Origin: Desulfovibrio sp. UBA4079
GTDB lineage: Bacteria > Desulfobacterota > Desulfovibrionia > Desulfovibrionales > Desulfovibrionaceae
Assembly (NCBI GenBank): GCA_002382645.1
Contig: DFYP01000070.1
Span: 1 to 5,611, forward strand
Length of the DNA stretch: 5,611 bases
Direction: 5' to 3'
The translations under genes were made by a program, and so were the position numbers. The notes beneath the pieces are model-generated. The model saw nothing but the letters and a program-made list of their open reading frames with translations. It made no database searches and was not told where the DNA came from. Shown here in pieces: positions 1-4,872 of the stretch (position 1 is its first letter; every line of letters begins with the position of its first letter).

Positions 1-251
1 GGGCCTGGTCCTGCGGCCCCGGGGACAGGGGCGCTAGGCCGGTTCTCTTCCCTGCGCGTCCCCCCCGGCGCGAGGCGGACGCGGCAGGTGTTCCGCGGCC
101 CGGGCCCGGGCAATGTCCACCATTGCCGGTTGTTGAAAAAAACGCCTTTCCGTGAAACCGGGGCAGCCCGTCAAGCCCCCATTTCCATGCTTTTCCCCGC
201 CATTTTGCCGCCCGTTCCCGCACCCGCGCGAAACCCGGTGTAGCCTCGGCG
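1..251. other. Phage leader region, no supportable gene
   Basis: I see no convincing gene here. The + strand frame starting at base 2 closes with TAG at 35-37 and could be the end of an upstream gene, but too little is visible to say. An inverted repeat (GGCAATG at 109-115, CATTGCC at 121-127, five-base loop) is followed by TTGTTG (130-135) and seven A residues (136-142). The hairpin lacks a following T run, so it is not a standard terminator on the + strand. TTGTTG could act as a -35 box, but the hexamer 17 bases on (153-158) is a poor -10, so no promoter is called. Confidence 0.35.
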
Positions 252-253
252 CA

Positions 254-260
254 AAGGAGG
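254..260 (+). promoter_or_regulatory. Strong Shine-Dalgarno site of the holin-like gene
   Basis: AAGGAGG lies seven bases before the ATG at 268. It fixes the start of the first gene in the phage block and is the strongest ribosome binding site on the + strand of the window. Confidence 0.8.
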
Positions 261-267
261 GTGCGCC

Positions 268-675
268 ATGCTGCCCATCGTCACGGCCGTCGCCGGGGTC
301 GTCAGCACGCTCATCAGCGGCGTGTCCGAGCATCTCAAGGACCGCCAGGCGCTGAAAAAGGCGGTCATGGAGAACCGCATGCGCCTGGCCCAGTCCGACG
401 CCGAGTACAACCACGACTGGGAGATGAGGCAGCTGGAGAACGCGGGCTGGAAGGACGACGTGCTGTTCTTCGCCTGGATCGGGTTCTTTGTCTGGAGCGG
501 GTTCTGCCCCGAGGACGCGGCCCGGGTGCTGGCCAGCTGGGAGCGGCTGCCCCAGTGGTTCCTGGAGATCACCTTCTGGATCGTGGCCGCGGTGCTCGGG
601 GTCAAGAAGATCGGGGACTACCTGCCCGGGACCCTGCGCGGGCTGCGCGACGCGCTGACAGGGGAACGGAAGTGA
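268..675 (+). CDS. Holin-like three-helix phage membrane protein
   Basis: This is a 135-residue inner-membrane protein, most likely the holin that permeabilises the membrane at lysis. Hydrophobic segments are visible at about residues 3-18, 64-80 and 95-112, with a charged helical stretch (22-60) between the first two. The motif GWKDD at 60-64 leading into the second helix, and the PQWF before the third, resemble the family called holin of 3TMs for gene-transfer release. That match is from memory of the family, not a search. The ATG is supported by the AAGGAGG seven bases upstream. The stop TGA (673-675) overlaps the GTG start of the next gene. Its place directly before a membrane/coiled-coil protein and the terminase fits a late lysis/packaging block. 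An uncharacterised phage membrane protein is the alternative. Confidence 0.7.
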   Translation: MLPIVTAVAGVVSTLISGVSEHLKDRQALKKAVMENRMRLAQSDAEYNHDWEMRQLENAGWKDDVLFFAWIGFFVWSGFCPEDAARVLASWERLPQWFLEITFWIVAAVLGVKKIGDYLPGTLRGLRDALTGERK

Positions 676-956
676 CCCTCACCCGCGAACCCTCGGGCCA
701 GTGGCGTCTGGAGCGGCGCATCGACCTGGGCACGCTCCTGTCCGTGGCCTCGGCCCTGGCCGTTGCGGTCGCCCTGGTGTCCGGGCTCTCGGCCCGGATG
801 CTGGCGGCCGAGGACAAGCTCTGCCGCGTGGAGCGCAAGGTGGAGGACACCCAGTCCACGGCCCTCAAGCTCGAACGCGTGGAGGAGCGCCTGGCCGGGG
901 TCCAGGCCGCGCTCCAGGAGATCCGCGACGAGTTGAAATCCCGGAGGCCCCAGTGA
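672..956 (+). CDS. Small phage protein: one membrane helix plus coiled coil
   Basis: This is a 94-residue protein that I do not recognise as a named family. The N-terminal 19 residues are basic, followed by one hydrophobic helix (about 20-43) and a charged heptad-like helix (about 46-92, including KLERVEERLAGVQAALQEI). The positive-inside rule predicts the N-terminus in the cytoplasm and the coiled coil in the periplasm, the topology of an inner-membrane spanin (Rz-like). It is shorter than typical Rz, and I found no lipoprotein (Rz1-like) frame overlapping it. DUF2730-type phage proteins share this shape and are an alternative. The GTG start at 672 overlaps the holin stop, and its own stop overlaps the terminase start, so translation is probably coupled. 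A longer reading of this frame, back into the holin gene, is a high-GC artefact. Confidence 0.6.
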   Translation: MTLTREPSGQWRLERRIDLGTLLSVASALAVAVALVSGLSARMLAAEDKLCRVERKVEDTQSTALKLERVEERLAGVQAALQEIRDELKSRRPQ

Positions 957-2233
957 CCGGCTCCGCGCTGTACGCGCCGCATTGCTGGCAGGCCGAGATC
1001 GAGGCCCGGCTCGCGCGCTTTTCCGTGCTCGTCTGCCACCGCCGCTTCGGCAAGACCACGCTCTCGGTGAACCGGCTCATCGCCGCGGCGCTCGCCACGG
1101 AGCGCGACGACTGGCGCGGGGCCTACATCGCGCCCTACTACAAGCAGGCCAAGACCGTGGCCTGGGACGCGCTCAAGCGCTATCTCGGCCCGGGCTCGGG
1201 CATCGAGGGCGCGCGCTTTTCCGAGGGCGAGCTGCGCGCGGACCTGCCCAACGGCGCGCGCATCCGGCTCCTTGGGGCCAACGACCCGGACTCCCTGCGC
1301 GGGGTCTATCTCGACGGCGTGGTCTTTGACGAGGTGGCCCAGATGCCGCTGCGGGTCTGGACCGAGGTCATCCGGCCCGCGCTCGCGGACCGCAAGGGCT
1401 GGGCCCTGTTCATCGGCACGCCCCAGGGCCGCAACGCGCTCCACGACCTCTATCGCCGGGCCCAGCGCGAGAAGCACTGGTTCGCCGCGCTCTACCGGGC
1501 CACGGACACGAACGTGCTCGACCCGGACGAGCTGGCCCAGGCGCGGCGCGAGATGAGCGCCGAGGAGTACGAGCAGGAGTTCGAGTGCTCGTTCACCGCG
1601 GCCGTGCGCGGGGCCTATTTCGGCGGGCTCATGGCCGACCTGGAGCGCCGCGGGGCCATCGGCGCGACCCCGCATGACCCGGGCCTGCCCGTGCACACGG
1701 CCTGGGACCTGGGCATGTCCGACGCCACGGCCATCTGGTTCTGCCAGGCCGCGCCGGGCGGGGAGTTCCGGTTCATCGACTACTACGAGTGCCAGGGCGT
1801 GGGCCTGGACCACTACGTGAAAATCCTGGACGCCAAGCCGTACGTCTACGGCCGGCACATCGCGCCCCACGACATCCGCGTGCGCGAGCTCGGCACGGGC
1901 AAGTCGCGGCTGGAGACCGCGGCGGGCTTGGGCCTGCGCTTCGACGTCTGCCCGAACATCCCGCTGGTGGACGGGATCAACGCCGTGCGCCTGCTCCTGC
2001 CCAAATGCCGTTTCGACGCCTCGGCCTGCGAGCCGGGAATCGAGGCCCTGCGGCACTACCGCCGGGAGTTCTCGGAGCGCATGAACACCTTCCACCCCCT
2101 GCCCCTGCACGACTGGACCAGCCACGCCACGGACGCGTTCCGCTATTTCAGCGTGGGTTTCCGGCCCCCGCGGCAGGGGCGCCTGCCCCAGCGCACGGTG
2201 AACGACTTCAACCCGTTCGGCAGGGAGAAATGA
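953..2233 (+). CDS. terL: Phage terminase large subunit (packaging ATPase/nuclease)
   Basis: This 426-residue DNA-packaging motor cuts concatemeric phage DNA and pumps it into the prohead using ATP. The ATPase half shows a W-Q adenine-recognition pair (12-13), a Walker A of the terminase type CHRRFGKTT (28-36), Walker B with catalytic Glu VVFDE (123-127), and a coupling segment FIGTPQGRNALHDLY (153-167). The RNase H-like nuclease half shows acidic residues in WDLGMSD (D252, D257), FIDYYE (D276), PHDIR (D307) and the C-terminal ATDAFRY (D394). All expected motifs are present and the length is normal for a Terminase_6-like subunit, so the gene looks intact. The GTG start at 953 is chosen because GGAGG (943-947) lies five bases upstream and the start overlaps the preceding stop. 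Longer readings of the frame have no such support. No separate small-terminase gene is evident beside it. Confidence 0.93.
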   Translation: MTGSALYAPHCWQAEIEARLARFSVLVCHRRFGKTTLSVNRLIAAALATERDDWRGAYIAPYYKQAKTVAWDALKRYLGPGSGIEGARFSEGELRADLPNGARIRLLGANDPDSLRGVYLDGVVFDEVAQMPLRVWTEVIRPALADRKGWALFIGTPQGRNALHDLYRRAQREKHWFAALYRATDTNVLDPDELAQARREMSAEEYEQEFECSFTAAVRGAYFGGLMADLERRGAIGATPHDPGLPVHTAWDLGMSDATAIWFCQAAPGGEFRFIDYYECQGVGLDHYVKILDAKPYVYGRHIAPHDIRVRELGTGKSRLETAAGLGLRFDVCPNIPLVDGINAVRLLLPKCRFDASACEPGIEALRHYRREFSERMNTFHPLPLHDWTSHATDAFRYFSVGFRPPRQGRLPQRTVNDFNPFGREK

Positions 2234-2592
2234 GCCTGCGCCGGGTCTGTCCGGCCCCTGAGCGGCTGGCCTATCTGCCGGAGCTTTCGCGCTATCGGTT
2301 CTATGAGCTGTTCGACGCCAAGGGCGTGTACGGCTGGGGAGCCCTGGCCGAGGCCAGCGACAACCTGGAAGTGCATTTGGAGCTGTGCCGGTTCGGGCCC
2401 AGGGTGGCGCGCTCGCTCCAGAACGATGCCGCCTGGCTGCGCCAGGAAGCGGCCCGGCTCGGCAAAACGCATGTCCTGGCCCTGCGCGCGGACGCCACGG
2501 TTCCTGACCCGCGCTGGCCCAAGTTCACGCGGCTCATGGGCTTCACGGGCCAGGCCGTGGTCCAGGTGGCCAGGATGGAGGCGGAGAATTAG
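2230..2592 (+). CDS. Small phage protein, probably GNAT-fold
   Basis: This 120-residue protein has its ATG within the terminase stop (ATGA overlap) and AGGGAG (2222-2227) as ribosome binding site. The C-terminal half reads like the acetyl-CoA-binding part of a GNAT acetyltransferase: a helix with RFGPRVARSLQNDAAWLRQE (about 54-73), GKTHVLALRAD (78-88) as a strand, then PRWPKFTRLMGFTGQ (94-108), which resembles the common 'kf.klmGF' end of GNAT domains. The N-terminus is short, so an enzyme of normal size would be slightly truncated. Small GNAT-like proteins beside terminase or head genes are common in tailed phages and some act in virion assembly. The substrate cannot be predicted. DUF2833-type phage proteins are the main alternative. 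Its stop TAG overlaps the stop TAA of the convergent HEPN gene, sharing 2589-2592. Confidence 0.55.
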   Translation: MSLRRVCPAPERLAYLPELSRYRFYELFDAKGVYGWGALAEASDNLEVHLELCRFGPRVARSLQNDAAWLRQEAARLGKTHVLALRADATVPDPRWPKFTRLMGFTGQAVVQVARMEAEN

Positions 2593-3308
2593 GTGCGAGT
2601 AGTCGGTTGCCCCCAGAAGCCTCGAGAAGCTTTTTCGAGTTGTTCCTCGAAATGATCCCAGGCGAAACCGGCTCTGCGCACAATGTTATTAATGTGTTCA
2701 ATGAGCTGTTGTATTGTATTAATGGCAGCATCGAGATCCTTCCACCTGATACCAAGTGCGTTGGCATCAATTGGACGATATTTGCCATTCTCAAAGCGCA
2801 ATTCTTTGTGCGCGGCGATCTTGTCGCGGATCATCCTAAATTTATTTGGAACACCTGATTGAATGAAAGAAGACCAAAGATCATTCAATTTAAAAAAGCT
2901 TTTGTCGAATATATTTCTATACTCATTTTTTCTTTTCTCGTGGTGCATTAAAAGTACATCAGTAGGAATCTCAGCTTCATTATTTGAAGCTGGCAAAAGT
3001 TCTCTGTCTGCGAATGATTCACGCAATTTATCGACAATTTGCTTATCAACAATTGTTGACATAATTTTAGCAATACTTGCTGAATTTGTACCAGACTCCA
3101 AGCAAATGTTAGCGATATCTATAGAACACGATAAAAATAATATATTACGCATTATATTTAACCCATGAAGGCGCGACCCTGAAAATTGATTCCTTAGTTC
3201 TTCATTGTAAACGACAGGCTTAAGCATGGCGTATTTTTCTTTTAAATCGATAAAGCTATCCAAGAGATGTTCTGTATGCCCCTGCATTTTTTTAATTTGA
3301 GAGCGCAT
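2589..3308 (-). CDS. HEPN-domain protein, AbiU2-like (putative abortive-infection RNase)
   Basis: This 239-residue all-helical protein resembles the HEPN/AbiU2 group by eye. The diagnostic feature is RDKIAAH at residues 161-167, which fits the HEPN ribonuclease motif R-[NDH]-x4-H, with R161 and H167 as presumed catalytic residues. An N-terminal helical region (about 46-90, with LNIMRNILFLSCSIDIANIC and a following SIAKIM) matches the layout of AbiU2-type proteins, which have been linked to phage resistance. Members cut RNA when activated; the target here is unknown. The gene is strongly AT-rich against a GC-rich background, is antisense to the phage block, and sits at its end, all signs of recently acquired cargo. 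A G-rich stretch (3316-3319) seven bases before the ATG may serve as ribosome binding site. No clear promoter of its own is visible, so it may depend on transcription from the gene upstream (3381-4421). Confidence 0.72.
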   Translation of the reverse strand: MRSQIKKMQGHTEHLLDSFIDLKEKYAMLKPVVYNEELRNQFSGSRLHGLNIMRNILFLSCSIDIANICLESGTNSASIAKIMSTIVDKQIVDKLRESFADRELLPASNNEAEIPTDVLLMHHEKRKNEYRNIFDKSFFKLNDLWSSFIQSGVPNKFRMIRDKIAAHKELRFENGKYRPIDANALGIRWKDLDAAINTIQQLIEHINNIVRRAGFAWDHFEEQLEKASRGFWGQPTTRT

Positions 3309-3312
3309 AATA

Positions 3313-3378
3313 TTACCCCATTCCCCTTCCCAAAAACTGGATCACGTTGAGGATCACGATGATCCGGGCCAGGAGGGG
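3313..3378 (-). pseudogene. Orphan 3' end of a membrane-protein gene (duplicate of 4494-4559)
   Basis: Read on the - strand this stretch encodes PLLARIIVILNVIQFLGRGMG followed by TAA. It matches the C-terminus of the intact membrane protein at 4494-4808 in 19 of 21 residues, with conservative Leu-to-Ile and Leu-to-Met changes. At DNA level 57 of 66 bases agree. Seven of the nine differences are silent, counting the TAG/TAA stop. Homology ends abruptly just before the stop of the nucleotidyltransferase gene, so only the tail exists here, with no start codon. The stop lies four bases before the HEPN start codon. It is best read as a displaced or element-borne 3' end left by integration, less likely as the remnant of a tandem paralogue. 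Confidence 0.85.
3343..3372. repeat. Left copy of 30-bp direct repeat (att-like core)
   Basis: These 30 bases are identical to 4524-4553 and in the same orientation, 1181 bp apart. On the - strand they encode LARIIVILNV. Outside this core the two copies diverge at silent positions on the 3' side, and similarity stops altogether within about eight bases on the 5' side. That asymmetry is typical of attachment sites at the 3' end of a gene. Confidence 0.85.
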
Positions 3379-3380
3379 CC

Positions 3381-4421
3381 TCACCCTTCCTTGAGCATCT
3401 CCGCCACACGCTCCGCAGTCTCCTTATCCTCGATCCTCTGGAGCGCGGCCAAGGCGTGCTTTTTCCAGCCAGCCCCGCGCGCGGCCAGGTCGGCGCAGGC
3501 CGTTTCCACGGCCCCGGGGTCCTGATCCAGGAGCAGGGTCAGAAGCTGCCCGGCCTGGGCCAAATCCTTGCGGGCCTTGGCCTGCTCAATGGCCGGGCGC
3601 TGGCGCGAGACCAGGAGCTTGTGCAGGCCGAAGCGCGCGGGCCGGGGCACGTGGGCCAGGATGCCGCCGCCCACCAGAAGCACGGCCAGGACCGGGTCCT
3701 GGACCAGGAAGTCCAGGAAGCGCTGGGGCTGGCCGTGGCTGCCCAGGCCGGGCGCGGGTTGGCCGCCGCGTTCCCGGCCCAAGAGCGGCAGGAGCACGTC
3801 CACGCGCAAGCGGGCCTGGTTCATGTAGGCCACTGCCGGAGCGTTGGGCCGCAGCCCGGGCACCTCGCAAAACGTGGGGTCGATGCCCTGGAGCAGGGCG
3901 AGGAGCGGCGGCTGTCCGGGCCAGGGCCGCAGGGCCAGGCCGGTTCCGGCGGCCGTGCACAGGTCCAGGTCCAGGGTCTGGAACGAGGACGGGCCGAAGC
4001 GAACTCCGAGCATGGGGCCATACGCCTGGAACGCGGCCGTGCCCACGAGCACGCTGCGCTCCAGGAGCCCGGCCTCGCTCAGGCCCAGGAGCAGTCCGGC
4101 CAGCCTGCCCGTGGGGGCCGGGGCCCCGGCGGCCTTGAGCGCGGCCACCAGGCCCGCGCGCTCCAGGTAGGCCGCCTTGGCGGCCTCGAACTCCGCCACC
4201 CGGGCTCCCAACTCCGCGTCGGAAACCGGGCCCAGGTATTCCCGCTGCTGGTATGCGCCCGGCGAGGTGCGGCGGCTCTTCTGAAAGTACCAGTGCTCCT
4301 GTTCCTTCACCGGCACCTTGACCAGGGACCCGCTGAGCGGCCAGGGCGCGGGGGCCTCGGCCCGGCAGAGGTCGGCCAGCTCGGCGTAGAGGGTGTGGAC
4401 CACCAGGGGAAGACGGTTCAT
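3381..4421 (-). CDS. Nucleotidyltransferase-fold protein, GSU2403-like (NTP_transf_8)
   Basis: This 346-residue protein resembles the GSU2403 family of nucleotidyltransferase-fold proteins. Visible marks are the N-terminal LPLVVHTLYAELADL (4-18), the WYFQKS and QQREYLGP segments (44-66), the NTase core LVGTAAFQAYG (125-135) followed by the DxD pair TLDLDL (D151, D153), and a third acidic residue in RVDVLLP (D208). Near the C-terminus is PARFGLHKLLVSRQR...KARKDLAQA (261-290), which parallels the K...KD motif of AbiEii-type toxins. All catalytic acids are present, so it should be able to transfer nucleotides; the substrate is not known for this family. The ATG at 4421 is chosen because it lies outside the palindrome at 4430-4456 and fits the family N-terminus. 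ATG at 4439 and TTG at 4445 are in frame but lie inside the palindrome. The gene is GC-rich, unlike its HEPN neighbour 72 bases downstream. Confidence 0.75.
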   Translation of the reverse strand: MNRLPLVVHTLYAELADLCRAEAPAPWPLSGSLVKVPVKEQEHWYFQKSRRTSPGAYQQREYLGPVSDAELGARVAEFEAAKAAYLERAGLVAALKAAGAPAPTGRLAGLLLGLSEAGLLERSVLVGTAAFQAYGPMLGVRFGPSSFQTLDLDLCTAAGTGLALRPWPGQPPLLALLQGIDPTFCEVPGLRPNAPAVAYMNQARLRVDVLLPLLGRERGGQPAPGLGSHGQPQRFLDFLVQDPVLAVLLVGGGILAHVPRPARFGLHKLLVSRQRPAIEQAKARKDLAQAGQLLTLLLDQDPGAVETACADLAARGAGWKKHALAALQRIEDKETAERVAEMLKEG

Positions 4422-4429
4422 GGCCTGGT

Positions 4430-4456
4430 TATACTTCATTTCCAAAATGAAGTATA
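4430..4456. promoter_or_regulatory. AT-rich 12-bp-arm palindrome: likely operator over promoter
   Basis: TATACTTCATTT (4430-4441) and its exact reverse complement (4445-4456) are separated by three bases. On the - strand the arm at 4451-4456 reads TATACT, a good -10 box, which would place transcription start near 4443, within the palindrome centre, and leave a short leader before the ATG at 4421. The -35 region is weak. A repressor bound here would block the promoter, so autoregulation of the nucleotidyltransferase gene is plausible. There is no T run, so it is not an intrinsic terminator. No regulator gene is seen nearby. Confidence 0.6.
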
Positions 4457-4493
4457 GCCGGTTCCCGGCCTGTGCGCGAACGCCGTGAAGTTC

Positions 4494-4808
4494 CTACCCC
4501 AGCCCCCGGCCCAGGAACTGGAGCACGTTGAGGATCACGATGATCCGGGCCAGCAGGGGCCAGAGGAAGAAGCCCCGGTAGCGGCCCGCGCTGCGCCAGA
4601 CCGCCACCACCATGAGCACGAAGTAGCCCAGGCTGGCCAGCCCGGCCCCCAGGATCACGAGCGAGGCCAGGGCGTTGCGCGCCGAGAACAGGGCCCGGAC
4701 CAGGGAGAGGTGCAGGATGTTGACGCAGAGCCCGCCGAGCACGGCATAGAGCCAGTACGCCTTCCACAGGGGCACGCGGCCCTGCCAGAGGGTGGCGATG
4801 CGGGACAT
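4494..4808 (-). CDS. Small three-helix integral membrane protein
   Basis: This is a 104-residue membrane protein without a function I can name. Predicted helices lie at about residues 17-38, 47-70 and 79-99. Between helices two and three is a VWRSAGRYRG segment (70-79), a pattern seen in several small uncharacterised proteobacterial membrane proteins. The start at 4808 is chosen because GAGGAGG (4814-4820) lies five bases upstream. An in-frame ATG at 4862 would add 18 polar residues and has no comparable site. The last 21 codons are duplicated, in slightly recoded form, at 3313-3378. The gene thus appears to have been an integration target whose 3' end was replaced without harm to the product. 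It lies 64 bases downstream of the helical-repeat gene on the same strand and may be cotranscribed with it. Confidence 0.75.
   Translation of the reverse strand: MSRIATLWQGRVPLWKAYWLYAVLGGLCVNILHLSLVRALFSARNALASLVILGAGLASLGYFVLMVVAVWRSAGRYRGFFLWPLLARIIVILNVLQFLGRGLG
4524..4553. repeat. Right copy of 30-bp direct repeat (att-like core)
   Basis: Identical to 3343-3372 and lying inside the 3' end of the intact membrane-protein gene. The interval between the two copies contains the gene's final ten codons (nine residues plus stop), a 37-base spacer, the palindrome, the whole nucleotidyltransferase gene, and nothing else. No integrase lies between the copies. Confidence 0.85.
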
Positions 4809-4813
4809 GGGAA

Positions 4814-4820
4814 CCTCCTC
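4814..4820 (-). promoter_or_regulatory. Shine-Dalgarno site deciding the membrane-protein start
   Basis: GAGGAGG on the - strand lies five bases before the ATG at 4808. It decides in favour of the 104-residue protein over the 18-residue-longer reading. Confidence 0.8.
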
Positions 4821-4872
4821 GGAATGGGATGACTCCCGGGAGCATGGCCCGGGACGTTGCATCGGCCGGGCC

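Noticed and set aside
261..671. Upstream extension of the coiled-coil protein frame through the holin gene
   Set aside because: The predicted residues are low-complexity Arg/Gly/Ala and lie inside the holin gene. The GTG at 672 with its stop/start overlap is the sensible start.
602..2125. A 507-codon open frame on the - strand across the terminase gene
   Set aside because: It is antisense to a motif-complete terminase. Its translation is rich in Arg, Ala, Gly and His without domain features, as expected of a shadow frame in GC-rich DNA.
2621..2639. Hairpin CTCGAGAA / TTTTCGAG just after the last phage gene as a terminator
   Set aside because: The stem has a mismatch, the T-rich tract is inside the stem rather than after it, and it lies within the HEPN coding sequence.
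2607..3168. Two short + strand open frames opposite the HEPN gene
   Set aside because: Neither has a recognisable domain or ribosome binding site, and both lie wholly within a gene with a clear HEPN motif.
3309..3380. Reading the repeat pair as insertion-sequence ends or a CRISPR-like array
   Set aside because: The copies are direct, only two in number, lie inside coding sequence, and no transposase or Cas gene is present.
3456..4457. A 333-codon + strand open frame opposite the nucleotidyltransferase gene
   Set aside because: It is a shadow of the real gene's codon bias, rich in Gly, Gln, Ala and Arg. The - strand product carries recognisable NTase motifs.
4833..4842. CTCCCGGGAG palindrome upstream of the membrane-protein gene
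   Set aside because: A ten-base GC palindrome is easily expected by chance at this base composition and there is no associated promoter or T run.
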